Source of the DNA: Quercus robur
Taxonomy: Eukaryota > Streptophyta > Magnoliopsida > Fagales > Fagaceae
Direction of reading: 5' to 3'
DNA: 64,000 bases
NCBI RefSeq assembly: GCF_932294415.1
Contig: NC_065539.1
Span: 32,366,001 to 32,430,000, forward strand
Shown: positions 1 to 10,905 of the stretch, piece by piece
Position numbering within the stretch: the stretch's first letter is position 1
Layout: the number at the start of each line of letters is the position of its first letter
Made by a program: the position numbers and the translations under genes
The notes under the pieces: generated by a model
Told to the model about the DNA's origin: nothing
Seen by the model: the letters and a program-made list of their open reading frames with translations, nothing else
The model's database searches: none

Positions 1-360
1 AGAGGGTTGGATTTAGCATGAAGCAAGTGGGTGATGTAAAACTGCTTGCTAGGGGTTTTATATGTCTAATGGTACATTTGTAGTGTTAAAGATTTGAATC
101 ACAAGCTAGTACCATAGCTTAGAGACAAAATGAAAATTTCATGAGAAATAGAATTAATTATATGTTAATTACTTCCTTTTTCTACACTTAGTTTTGTCTT
201 TATGGTTCTTCTAAAAATAATTGTCTTTATGCATTAATTATATATTAATTCATTTTTTGTTTTATCATTAAGAAAAAACTAGCTTGTAATTTCATGTATA
301 TGCATTGATACATTTTAAATATGCAACTAGATGCATTTTAAAATGTATCAATGCATATAC

Positions 361-499
361 AGTGGCCCACTCTCTTGCTAGATTTGCTAGGAATGTCCAT
401 GATGAACTGTACTGGATGGAGGAGTCCCCCCCACCGGCTTTACATGCTTTGTACAATGACTTTTTATCTAGTGAATGAATGAATGTTGCTCCCGGTTTC

Positions 500-514
<15 letters not shown>
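361..514 (+). mobile_element. 5'-truncated L1-type LINE tail with A-tail
   Basis: Only the last part of a plant LINE ORF2 remains. Plus-strand translation gives the familiar C-terminal tail (HSLARFARNVHDELYWMEE then PPPALHALY), a stop, a short 3' end and an A-run from about 500. A 22-bp direct repeat flanks it (319-340 and 537-558), fitting a target-site duplication. Between the left target copy and the LINE sequence is an inverted copy (339-360) of the DNA just upstream (296-317). It is non-functional. Confidence 0.75.
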
Positions 515-515
<1 letters not shown>

Positions 516-537
<22 letters not shown>

Positions 538-540
538 TAT
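516..540. repeat. (TA)n microsatellite
   Basis: An uninterrupted TA dinucleotide run directly follows the A-tail of the LINE fragment and leads into the right target-site copy. Similar TA runs occur at about 5017-5045, 5321-5342, 23604-23628 and 31924-31945. Confidence 0.9.
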
Positions 541-2439
541 GCAACTAGATGCATTTTATAATTCCTATGATCATTATTATATTTTATTAACTCATAAAAA
601 AGCCTTGTAACAATATTTTTTAATAGAAAATGCAAATTGTTTGTGCATGTTTATTTTATTTCAGGAAAAATTTTATTTTACTTAACTTAATTTTTGTTAT
701 TGCAATGCCATAAATTAATTTAATGTGTGCATATTTTGAATAAGATATGAATAATTAACTTCCAAAACATATTATACATTTTCACTCATATTTATATTTG
801 AACTAATTAATAATAAATTTCTATAAGAAAATCTTGGTTTTAAATAGATTGGAAGTAATTTCAAATGGGGCCTAAATAGAATGAGTTAGAAGTAGTTTTA
901 GATTAAGTACATTTAGATGGACTTAAAATAATTTTAAATAGGTTAGAAGTATTGTACATTCAAAATTTTAAAAATGAGATGGAATGACACTTAATTAACA
1001 CAAATTAAGCCCATTTAAAATGTAGAGACATTTGCCAGTAAATTAGTCATCTATTGTACGTACTATCAACATCTCAGATTTGATATCTCATAGCTCTAGC
1101 TTTAGCTATATGTTAGTAGTTTATTAGCATTACTTTTTTTTTTCTTTTTTTTTTTGAAAATTCACATTTTAATTATTTTGTTTGTTTTCGATTCTGTTTG
1201 TTTTTATTTTATTTTATTTTATTTTATTTTTTGTTTTCAAACTACCATAGTTTGGCCTTTGTTGTACTATTATTTGGTTTTATTTTTATTTTTCGTTTTA
1301 TGTCTACTTTACGACTTTGGTCTTAGTGTTGTGTTTTAAAGCTAGTTTTATAAACTATAGTTTTAGTCATTATATTTTTATTCTTATGGGGGCATTGGAA
1401 AAGAAAAATAATAAGAGTTCAATTTTAGAGGCTAACAATTTTTCCTTTTAAATTATATTCTTAAAGTTCAATTTTTTCCTAAATTATTGGATATGTTAAT
1501 TATAATCACAATTTAAGTTTTTAGTTATAGTTTTAGAAAAAAAATATATTCTAGAATTATCTTACTCAATGTCAAAATAATGGCCCTCAATTAAATGATA
1601 AGCTTCCTTTTAAAGAACAAAACAAAAAAAAAAAAAAAAGGAGTTGTTTAGTTATCTTAAAATAAATAAAAAAAACTTAAAACTAAAAATTGAATATGCT
1701 ATAGAATTCTTATGTTTAAAAAAGAAATAATTCTTGTTGGTGTTACCTTTGATATAAAACTAACAAAATCCTTTTTTAGATAGAAACTAACAGTTCCTTG
1801 TTTGTTGCAATGAATGATAAATACTTGCATCAAAATTAAGAAATTGATTTGACACATAACACAAAATTAGACTTCAATTTTAAAATTTAATTGACTTTTT
1901 TTTGCAGTTTTGACTATATAAATAGAAATTTCAATGAGCAAGAGAATACGGTTAGGCTTTGGATAGGGGATGAACATGTATATATATGGGCAAAACTTAG
2001 ATATGGTACTTAGGTTCTATTCCTTAAATTTCTCTCTTAAAATTTGGTCATGTGGCAATATTTAACTAAAAATGCTCTTCCATCCTATGATAAAAAAGCT
2101 ACATAGTTGAATTTTAAGAAAGAAACCTAAGGAATAGTACTTAAATATTGTACCTAAATTTTGTCATAAATATATCATAGCTCTGTAGCTAATAATCCTG
2201 GGCCATATGTAAATGTAAATACATAGCTTTATCACTAGATTGTTAATAATTTATCTTCAGAATATGGAAAACATACATTATTTTGTTTGGCTTCTTGTAA
2301 GTATTATTACCTCTGGTACATGTGTGTGTATAAAGCTAGTTGCAATTTCAATTTCAAATATATGTTTGAAAAATTTTAAATCAATTTTAACCTAATAACA
2401 TTAATGATTAATATTTTGTAGTGACTTTAATTTTCTTTT

Positions 2440-3740
2440 CTTGTGTTTGATTGTATATATTCTTTGTTCATATTATGTGTTTGTGAGATCTTTCTTTGTG
2501 TGTGTGTGTATGGCATTAGAAGTTATTTCAAAATAATACTAAATGATCAATATTGTGTTAGTGGGTGGCTTGAGTAACTTCGCATGATCAATGCAGTGTT
2601 AGTTAGTGGCTTGAATACAATACATATTAAAGATTGAGTGCTTATATCATGCACTGATTTCTTTCCTTGATTGACAACATTAAATTAGCTGTGGTTGGAT
2701 GGTATTTGATGGTGTCTACTTGCCGCCCTAAATTTTTTAGAGATATTTTTGTATTTGGGGTTTTGTGAGAGGGTCTTTATGTCATTGTAATCTCCTTAAA
2801 TATTTATCTTTTATGGACGTATGTAGGTTAGATCGCATAAAACCTTAGTGTTCTTTGCTTGTGTGTGATTGCATATATTCTTTGTTTGTATTGTGTGTTT
2901 GTGAGATATTTCTTTGTGTATATATTTTGTTTATTTGTGGTATTAGAAGTTATTTCAAAATTATTAGAAGTTATTTCAAAATAATTTTGAATGATTGATG
3001 CAGTGTGAATTTGTGGCTTGAATAAATTCACGTGATTGATGCAATGTTAGTTGGTGACTCGAATAACTTTGCATAATTGATGTAGTGTTAATTGGTGGCT
3101 TGAATATAATACTTATTAAAGCCCTTGGTGCAGTGGTCACTCCACAAGTATAAATGTTTGTGAGTGTGGGGGGCAAGGGTTAGGGTTCTAATCTCCCGGA
3201 AGGAGTTTCACACACATATACGCTTAGATTAGGTTAGAGTAGAAATTCTATCTTGTATCAAAAAAATACTTATTAAAGCTTGAGTTCTTGTTGCACAGTG
3301 AGTTCTTTCCTTGCATGATAACAATAAATTAGCTGTGGTTTGAGGTCTTTGGTGGTGTCTGTTGCCTGCCCTAAATTTTGTGATAATTACTTGTTTGTAT
3401 TTAGGATTTTGTGCAAATGTAGCTTGAATAACTTTGCATAATTGATGCAATGTTAATCAATAGCTTGAATATAATACCTGTTAAAGCTTTAGTTCTTATC
3501 ATGCATTGGGTTTTTTTTCTTTAATTGATAACATTAATTTAGCTGTGGTTTGAAGGTCCTTGGTGGTGTCTGCTGCCGCCCTATATTTTATAACAGTTAG
3601 TCGTGTTGTGTATATCTGGGTTTTTGTGCAAATGTCTTTTATGTCCTTGTACTCTGTTTAAATATCTATTAGTTTAAAAGTGTGTAATTGTATATATTCT
3701 TCACAGTATTATGTGTTTGTGAGATCTTGCGTGAAAAATG
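2440..3740. repeat. Diverged tandem repeat array, about 3 units
   Basis: A non-coding unit recurs head to tail. Each copy has a block ending in 'gtgtttgtgagat', a block 'gaagttatttcaaaat', a block 'gtggcttgaata', then 'aattagctgtggttt' and a block resembling 'tgccgccctaaatttt'. Copies start near 2440 and 2859, with a partial copy from about 3420. The second is lengthened by a SINE insertion. Related blocks occur at 15390-15560, 23550-23585 and 30018-30130. Nothing here looks coding. Confidence 0.7.
3123..3265 (+). mobile_element. SINE with perfect target-site duplication
   Basis: A retroposon of about 143 bp. It opens with a 'gcagtggtcactcc' segment resembling the tRNA-like head of plant SINEs, and ends in 'ttgtatc' plus an A-run. 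The 14-bp direct repeat ATACTTATTAAAGC flanks it at 3109-3122 and 3266-3279. The neighbouring repeat units at about 2608-2625 and 3470-3487 carry the same site without the insertion. A related copy lies on the minus strand at about 6110-6237. Polymerase III boxes were not rigorously defined. Confidence 0.8.
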
Positions 3741-4022
3741 GAAAGTTAATACGTTGAATCATCATGTTAGAAATCAACTTGGAAGTAAGGAAGTGAGTAG
3801 GCAATTTATTGGACAAAAAACTATGTGTTTTCAGTAATTAATAGCAAAGTCGTGGCCAAAGTATTCAGTCATGCAAAGACTAATTTGGAACTAATGCATG
3901 GTTCGATAATAAATGTGATAGAGAAGATTATCATAATGATTATGGTGAAAAAAAGATAATGATGAAGAGCCGATAGTTCCTAAGTTTGTGAAGGATAAGA
4001 GAAAGAAATTAAAGAGGTTAGA
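3740..4022. other. Non-coding AT-rich spacer
   Basis: Host DNA between the tandem repeat array and the CACTA element. I see no ORF, RNA gene or recognisable repeat boundary here. Confidence 0.5.
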
Positions 4023-5014
4023 GCCTACAACAAAATGCATTTTCGGCGACAAAAATTTTCATCATCAAAAACCCAATTTTTTGTCACCGAAAGTTTTTTG
4101 GAGACGAAATTGGTTTCGTCACTAATGCCCTATCACCAAAAGTACAGTGGCGGAAAATTTTGTCGCCAAAAGTTTTCCTCGATAAATATACTATTCAGGG
4201 ATGAAATAGTTTCATCACCAAATGTATTTTTTTAAAATTAAATCATATTCGGTGACAAAAAATTTTGTTGCCAAGAACATTTTTAAAAAAACTTCGGCTA
4301 CATATAGCGATGAGAGAGTCCGTCATCAAAACCATTTTTAAGAATTTATGCTATATTTGGCAATGAAATTTTTCATCACCAAAACAAAATTTTTAAAATT
4401 ATTTTTTTATTTCTTCCAAATATTTTGTCACCAATTTTTTTGATTTAAATTTTGCTATATTTGGTGATGGAACAATTCGTTGCCAAAACTAATTTTCTAT
4501 TTTCATTTTTTTCCTTTCTTTTATATTAACCTATAACATGTCATTACATTATTAGAACCTTACATTTGAATAACACATTTATAAGAAAATGATCCATACA
4601 ATTCAAAAGTAAAAATAAAACAAGTATTCGATTCCCTTTCATGACGACTTCTTTTTCCTTGCCTAATCTGATCCCAGCACATCTATAGCGACAAATTTTT
4701 TCATCGTCAATGTGTTACACTTTTAGTGACGAACTATTTTCATCGCCGTAGCTGAATTCCGATCCACACCCTACTTTTCCCTTTGGAGCACTACTTTCCG
4801 CAAGAATAATAGCAACAAAATTTGTACTTTATCGCCAAATGTTTTTCTTTTGATATAAATGGTGATGGATTTATTCATCACCAAAGTGTTACAATTTTAG
4901 CGACAAAATGTGTTGTCGCCCATAGCTGAATTTAGTTTTGTGCCCCACTTTTCCCTTTGGTGCCCTACTTTTAGCAAGACTAATAGTGACGAAGATGTAA
5001 TTTCATCACCAAAT

Positions 5015-5048
<34 letters not shown>

Positions 5049-5145
5049 GGCGACAAAAGCTGAATTTCGTCGCTATGCATGAGTTTTTGGCGACGAAAAA
5101 AAATGTCACTAATATTCGTCATTGAAGATACATTTTGTTGTAGTG
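4023..5145. mobile_element. Non-autonomous CACTA (En/Spm-like) DNA transposon
   Basis: The right end read inward is CACTACAACAAAATGTA, the classic CACTA terminus. The left end is its slightly decayed partner (GCCTACAACAAAATGCA). The interior is built of many short subterminal repeats in both orientations around the core 'ggcgacgaaa' / 'tttcgtcgcc', which is typical of transposase-binding arrays of this superfamily. There is no transposase gene, so it would need a partner in trans. A 3-bp target duplication is not clear (AGA against ATG), in keeping with age. A (TA)n run sits at 5017-5045. Confidence 0.8.
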
Positions 5146-5508
5146 ATGATAGTGAAAGCTTCAAGCGTGAAGCAAGTGGCTATAATGAAACTGCTTGCTA
5201 AGGTTTATATAAACTACAGTACATTTGTACTTTTGTAGTGTTGAAGATTTGAACTTTGAAGCACTAGGCATGATAGTAGTTTGGGGGCAAAATGAAAATT
5301 TCATGAGGAATAGAAATAATTATATATATATATATATATATATTAATAACTTCCTTTTTCCACGCTTATTTTGTGTTTATATATTAATTACTTTTTGTTT
5401 TGTCTTGGGGGACAAATATAAAAATTCAATGAGCAAGAAAATAAGGTTATGCTATGGACAGTGGATGTAAACGGAAATATGTTATAGCTCCATAAGTAGT
5501 TAATAGTC

Positions 5509-5699
5509 ATCGAGCTTAGTAACATGAGCTTGTAACCGAGTTGGGGCATTAAAGTGGTTGATTGTATGTTATGATTGGCTAGGATGGATGTGGTTAGTAG
5601 GTTTGTCCAAGTTGGAGTCAACTTTAGCTTGCCCAGTTGCCCTTGGGTTAAAGGGCATGCCCCACCCACAATGGATGGGTAGCAATTACAAAAAAAAAG
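5509..5699 (+). mobile_element. Small A-tailed retroposon insertion
   Basis: A 191-bp insertion ending in an A-run. It is flanked by AGTTAATAGTC (5498-5508) and AGCTAATAGTC (5700-5710), a target duplication with one mismatch. Copy A has the uninterrupted site at 2187-2197. I could not assign it to a SINE family: no clear A or B box is visible, and it might be a LINE 3' fragment. Confidence 0.65.
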
Positions 5700-5989
5700 A
5701 GCTAATAGTCCACTTCCGGGCTATATGTAAATGTAAATATATAGCTTTATTGCCAAATTGATAATGATCTGCCTTTAAAACGTAGAAAGCATAAATTATT
5801 TAATTTTTCTTTTTGTTTTGGTTCTTGGAAATATTATTACATCTAGGACGTGCAAGGCCGACACCATCACTGGGCCAATTAGGCAATTGCTTAAGGCGCA
5901 CCAGTTTTACTCAATAATGATATTTCTGTATCAATAAGAGTATTAATTAGACCGCAAATATTAGCCAAAAGATAAAAAATAAATAAATG

Positions 5990-6290
5990 AGAAATGCTAT
6001 GGACACAACAAATTGTCATAATAATTTCACTACATTCCTAAATTAATACTCCAAGTCTCCAACTCACATATGGGCCTCCACAATCTCTAATTTATTTTTT
6101 TTGTTTTGTTTTTTTGTTTTTTTTTTAATACAAGATAGAGATTCTACTCTAACATAATATAAGTGTATATGTGTGTGAAGCTCCCTCTTGAAAACTTGAA
6201 CCATAACCCTTGCCCCCAACACCCCATAAACGCCTTACTAAGAATGCTATGAAATTATTGTAACATTTTTTTGTGTCCCTATCATTACTC
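5990..6290. mobile_element. MITE with nested minus-strand SINE
   Basis: Inverted ends match: 'gctatggacacaaca' with 'ataatttca' on the left, and the inverse of 6240-6285 on the right. The middle (about 6110-6237) is the reverse complement of the SINE family seen at 3123-3265, including the inverse of its 'ttgtat' plus A-run end. There is no coding content. Confidence 0.55.
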
Positions 6291-6564
6291 AAAGTAATTG
6301 TTTATCAAAGACAAAATATATAAATTATAAATAAAAAAAATTAGCAAATAGTGTACGTGGACCACCTTCTACTTACTTCTTTGTTTTTGTTTTGTTTTTT
6401 TTTTTTTTTTTTAAATAAAAGTTTATCTTTATAGCTTTATGTATATGTTATGTTGTTAACAAAGAGTTTTGTGAAAAAATAATCGAGTCTCAAAAGGGTT
6501 CTCTAGATCATTTGTTACTAGCAATGAACACAATATAATAATAAAAAATAGTTGAAAATAGATC

Positions 6565-8660
6565 ATTTGTTACCCACCTTTTCTTTGCAAACGACAGCCT
6601 GCTATTTTGTAGAGCAATACTGACAGATTTGGTAGTAATCCAAGCATTTTGGCGGTGTATGAACAAGCTTCAGGGCAGCAAATCAATAGAGATAAAACCA
6701 TGCTCTTCTCTAGCAAGGCTATGGTTGAAGAAAAGAAGGAGGAAATTCTGAATTTCCTAGGTGTTTCGAAGATTAAATAGTAAGAAAAATATCTTGGTCT
6801 ACCAGCAGTAGTGGGAAAAAACAAAAAGGCTAGCCTCAATTACATTAAGGAAAGAGTTTGGAGCAAGTTACAAGGATGAAAGGAAAAATTGTTATCCCAA
6901 GCGAGTAGGGAAGTTTTGATAAAAGCGATAGTACAAGCAATTCCAACATTTGCAATGGGTTGCTTTAAATTACCGGTGGGATTATGTCATGATATTGAGA
7001 TGCTTATTCGGAAGTTTTGGTGGGGTGAGTATGGTGAGCGGAGGAAAATTCATTGGAGGAACTGGGAGATATTGTGCAAACACAAGCTGGATGGTGGATT
7101 AGGCTTCAAAGATTTGGTCAAATTCAATGAAGCGATGCTCACTAAACAAGTATGGAGGCTGCTACCAGATAAGTCATCACTTTTCTTCAGAGTGTTCAGT
7201 GCCAAATAATTTCCAATAGGTTCGGTTCTTGATGCAAAAAGTTCAAGGGGGTCTTTTGCTTGGCAGAGCATTCTCAAGGCAAGACATGTCATAGAGAGAG
7301 GGATGCTATGGAGAATTGGAGATGGAAAAAAGGTCCATTTATTTCATGATAATTGGATCCCTGGTGACTTCCCATCAAAAGTAGTACCTTGCAGATTGGA
7401 TGTTTCAGACAAGCCCATAATCTCTACCATGATTGACCCAGATACAAGGACTTGGAATGAAGAGCTTCTGAAAAATTCCATCACCCCTTTTTTACTCCAG
7501 AAAATCGTGGCCATTCCAATCTGCAGAACTGAATAGGAAGATTGCCTAGTTTGGCCGTGAAGCAAGTGTGATTCATACACGGTGAGAACAGGATATCAAC
7601 TCCTTTGTGAGTTAACAAATTCTAAAGGGGCCTCCGACTCAAACACAACAGCATAAAAGGCTTTCTGGAAGCGTATTTGGAAATTAAAACTTCCAAATAA
7701 AATGAATATTTTTTGTTGGCGTGCTTGCTTTGATGCCCTCCCAACATTGAAGAACCTCCATCAAAGAAAAGTGCTTAACTCCTCTCTGTGTAACGCCTGC
7801 AGATTGTATAAGGAATCAACTTTCCATGCTCTATGGAACTGAGTCAATCAAACCAATATGGGGACCAAGATTTAATGCTCTTCGAGGCGATATTCCTAAG
7901 GTATCCTCCTTCTGGACCTGGTATACTTCATTGGACAACACCAAGAAAAGTTGGAGCTATTCACATGTGTGGCATGGCTTATTTGTTTTAGGAGGAATAA
8001 GAAGAGACTAAATGAACTGTGCCTTTCTCCAGAGAAAATTCTTAATGTAGCTCTAACGCTACTTAATGAATTCCAAGCAAAACCAGCGTAGCAACCACAA
8101 TCTAAACCATCGAAAGCTGTGAAGTGGAAACCACCAGGACCAGAAACCTACAAAGTCAACTATGATGGGGTGATGTTTGCAGAGCTGGGTGAAGCTGGAA
8201 TTGGTGTTGTGGTCAGAAATGAAAAAGGCGAAGTGATGGCCTCTCTAGCAGAAAAAATTCTGAGTCCAGAAAGTGTTGAAATGCTTGAGGCTTTGGCGGC
8301 GAGGAGAGCTGTAATCTTCTCTGTCGAATTGGGTCTTCATCTAGTGGTCATTGAAGGTGATTCAGAAATTGTGTTTAAAGCCTTATCGGGTTGGTGTTTG
8401 GAGCGTTCTGGCATTGGTCATATTATCAAAGACCGTAAGTCCATTTCGGGTTTCCTACAAACTTGTTCCTTCTCACATACTCGAAGGAAGGGCAATTGTG
8501 TGGCCTATGCCTTAGCTAAATGAGCAAGGATGTCTTTCCCTCTCTTAGTTTGGATGGAGTATGTTCCTCCAGACATTTCTTATTTAGTTTTTGTTGATGT
8601 AATTTCTTAATTCTACCTTTAATAAAATAGAATTATATCCCTCTCAAAAAAAAAGAAAAA
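6565..8660 (+). pseudogene. Dead 5'-truncated LINE ORF2 (reverse transcriptase to RNase H)
   Basis: Plus-strand translation starts just before the reverse transcriptase active site (HLFFANDSLLFCR, where the usual ADD is AND). It continues through 'YLGLPAVVGK', the '[17 protein letters not shown]' block, a zf-RVT-like block near 7660-7850 (FWKRIWKLKLPNKMNIFCW) and an RNase H domain at 8119-8523 (YKVNYDGVMF, IEGDSEIV, NCVAYALAK). Stop codons (for example near 6778, 6877, 7207 and 7534) and a frameshift after 7534 break it. It ends in an A-rich tail at about 8646-8668. It is a different family from the intact LINE at 16187. The loss of one catalytic aspartate and the stops make it inactive. Confidence 0.85.
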
Positions 8661-9000
8661 AAAAAAAGTCTTCAAAAAATAATTATAAAAAAATTACATG
8701 AACAACTCATAAATAAACAACAAATTCACAAAATAAAAAATAAAAAAATTGCATTTAAACAAATTAGAAGAATATATTTTAAGTAAAAAAATATCATTTA
8801 ATTAAATTTAAATATATAAAAGCCCCAATTTAAATGTTGCCTTAGGCCCCAAAAGCCCTTGGGCCGGCCCTTGGTGTTTATATATAGAGCTAGTTGCTTT
8901 AGATTTTAAATCTATTTTAATCCAACAATGGTAATTATTAATATTTTGCAGTAACTTTTGTTTTCTATCGCGTTTATTGCATCTCCAGAGATAAACGCAC

Positions 9001-9424
9001 TTACAAAGTTAGAACTTAAAGTAATTCTTAATTAACTAAAATAATTTTATAAGATAATTTATCATTTTTATAAACTTTGATAAGTCTAAACAAGTTTCCT
9101 AATTTTCGATAGATATATGGACCAGAAATAGCCAAAATTATTTTATTTATTTCGATTTTAAAAGGCTTCTATTTGGTAAAGTGGTTCAAACATACATTTT
9201 CAGTTTTTAAACAACCTTACACATTTTTCCACACACTTTTTCATCCACACGTATTTCAAAAAACTACAAATAACATTACTCAAACTCCTCAACTAAATGG
9301 GCCTTCTTATTTTTTTCAAGTATTATCATTTGTAATATTAAGTATCTTATGTTTAGTTATTTCTTTAAATTATATTGATTTAACATTTTATTATCTCAAT
9401 AAAGCATTTACAAAAAATTAAACC
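9001..9424. other. Non-coding spacer
   Basis: AT-rich DNA. An 82-residue ORF at 9173-9421 reads as low-complexity hydrophobic sequence with no recognisable domain. The edges 'atttggtaaagtgg' and 'caactaaatggg' hint at an old MITE, but no target duplication is clear. Confidence 0.4.
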
Positions 9425-10437
9425 TTAAGCCCTCGTTTGGGAGGAGAGAATGGAATGGAATAGAAATGAATGAAAAAAATAATTTTATAATATTCTTCCC
9501 TTCTTTTGTTTGAGAGTTTTAGTGGAGCGAATGAAAAATCTATTCCCTTAAAGTTTCGTTTGGGAGTTCATAAGGGAATGGAATAGAATGATCATAAGGG
9601 AATAGAAATGAATGGAATGAAATGTATTTAAGCAAGGGAAAGGAATGGAAAAGAATGAAATGAAATAGAATTAAATGGCCTTGATTGGATGTTTTAAAAA
9701 GAAGAAATGGAAAAGAATTAAAATGAATGGAATGTAAGTAATTTAGTTTGGGAGTAACATAGAGAGAATAAAATAAAATCATTTTATGACAATATTACCA
9801 TTAAATCCTTATTTTTTTTAAAAAAAGGATAAATATATAAGGGTATTTTAGGAGTATTAGCGAAAAATTCATTAAATCTAATTTCATTTTCTCACATTCC
9901 TCCCAATTTCAAGGAGAATGAAAATTTGAGGTTTTAAGGAAATAGAGAGGAATGAGTGTTCCCTTTTACCCATTCCATTCCCTCCCACTTAAACTCCCAA
10001 ACAGAGGAATAGACTTTCCATTCCCTCCATTAAAACTCTCAAATAAGAGAAGGAAAAAATATTCTAAAATTATTCTTTTTATTCATTTCCATTCTATTCC
10101 CTCCTCTCAAACAAGGGTTAAAACTTTAAATTTTTAACCCTCCCGAAATTGAGAGGAATGTAAGGAAAAAAAAATAGATTTAATGAATTTTTTTACTAAA
10201 ACTACAAAAATGCCCTTATATATTCAATCATTTATTTTAAAATAGGGGTCTAATAGTAATATTGTTATAAAATGAATCCATTTCATTCTCTCTATGTTAC
10301 TTACAAACAAGATTACTTATATTTCATTCATTTTCATTCTTTTCCATTCCTTTATTTTAAAACATCCAATCAAGATTACTTAATTTCATTTCATTCCATT
10401 GTCTTGCGAACTCCAAAACAAAGCCTAAAAGTGAAAA
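9425..10437. mobile_element. Two interleaved long inverted repeats (foldback/MITE cluster)
   Basis: The segment beginning 'ccctcgtttgggagg' (9429-9600) is inverted at about 9940-10127 ('cctcctctcaaacaaggg'). A second pair, 9546-9920, is inverted at 10135-10437 (compare 'cttgattggatgtttta' with 'taaaacatccaatcaag'). Purine-rich 'ggaatgga' motifs dominate the left arms and 'tccattcc' the right arms. There is no transposase. The interleaved order suggests one element inserted in, or recombined with, a relative. Positions 10438-10714 after it are low-complexity, with nothing recognised. Confidence 0.65.
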
Positions 10438-10714
10438 CAACAAAAGCCTTTGTCCAACAAAAAAAAAAAAGTCTACAACTCTATACGTTATACGCATATA
10501 ATTCTAATGTATTAGAACAAAGCAAACAAAAGAAATTTCTAATGGAACAAATCAAGTCCTTAAGCCATGAATGAATAAAAGTTAAAAACAGATAAGAGAA
10601 ACTAATTTCATTAAAAAAATTCCTACTTATAAATTAGACTCAACAACCAAAACTCATTAGACAAGATAGGAAAAAGTTTTTTTTTTTTTTTTTTTTAAAG
10701 AAAAAAAGAAAAGA

Positions 10715-10719
10715 GAAAC
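10715..10719. repeat. Copia target-site duplication, left
   Basis: The 5-bp sequence GAAAC directly precedes the left LTR and is repeated at 15289-15293 directly after the right LTR. This defines the insertion precisely. Confidence 0.9.
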
Positions 10720-10892
10720 TGTTAGAAATACTGAATGATTGTATATTGTATTTCTCAGTGAAAGAATATACATGAGTGCCTTTATATATATGAGGCATAT
10801 GAGTGCAGTACAAGTAAGAGTGTAGTACAAGAATGTGTGCTATACAAGTAATCTAGTTGGGCCTAAAGCCCACAACATTATACACATTAACA
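10720..10892 (-). repeat. Copia 3' LTR
   Basis: A 173-bp TG...CA terminal repeat. It differs from the other LTR at five positions by my count. It holds the run 'tttatatatatgag', and the polypurine tract (inverse of 'cccccctc') adjoins it at 10894-10901. Confidence 0.93.
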
Positions 10893-10905
10893 GCCCCCCT
10901 CAAGC

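Larger units (their letters stand above)
1..2440. repeat. Local duplication, copy A (non-coding)
   Basis: AT-rich non-coding DNA whose blocks recur at 5157-9000. Matching blocks include about 10-160 with 5165-5320, 1915-1975 with 5405-5475, 2165-2320 with 5480-5510 plus 5700-5850, and 2315-2440 with 8874-8980. No coding gene is supported; the short ORFs are not conserved-looking. Copy A lacks the retroposon and the large TIR element found in copy B, so it preserves their empty sites (near 2187-2197 and 2311-2330). A truncated LINE sits inside it at 361-514. Confidence 0.7.
5853..8873. mobile_element. TIR DNA transposon (hAT-like termini), hosting nested repeats
   Basis: Comparing copy B with copy A shows an insertion of about 3 kb. 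Its ends are related inverted sequences. The left end reads CAAGGCCGACACC, followed by 'tgggccaattaggca'. The right end read inward is CAAGGGCCGGCCC, followed by 'ggggcctaaggca'. Such GGCC-rich ends occur in plant hAT-type elements, but no convincing 8-bp target duplication survives, so the superfamily is uncertain. Inside lie a MITE, a SINE copy and a dead LINE. Confidence 0.55.
5157..9000. repeat. Local duplication, copy B (interrupted)
   Basis: This is the same host unit as 1-2440, recognisable from 'gaagcaagtgg' and 'aaactgcttgcta' at its start to 'ttttaaatctattttaat' at 8910-8930. It is interrupted by a small retroposon (5509-5699) and a TIR element of about 3 kb (5853-8873), and lacks the middle part of copy A (about 270-1905). 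It is non-coding apart from the dead LINE inside the insertion. Confidence 0.7.

Noticed and set aside
9173-9421. 82-residue ORF with hydrophobic C-terminus
   Set aside because: Looks membrane-like only because of T-rich DNA. It lies in a probable old MITE and has no family resemblance.
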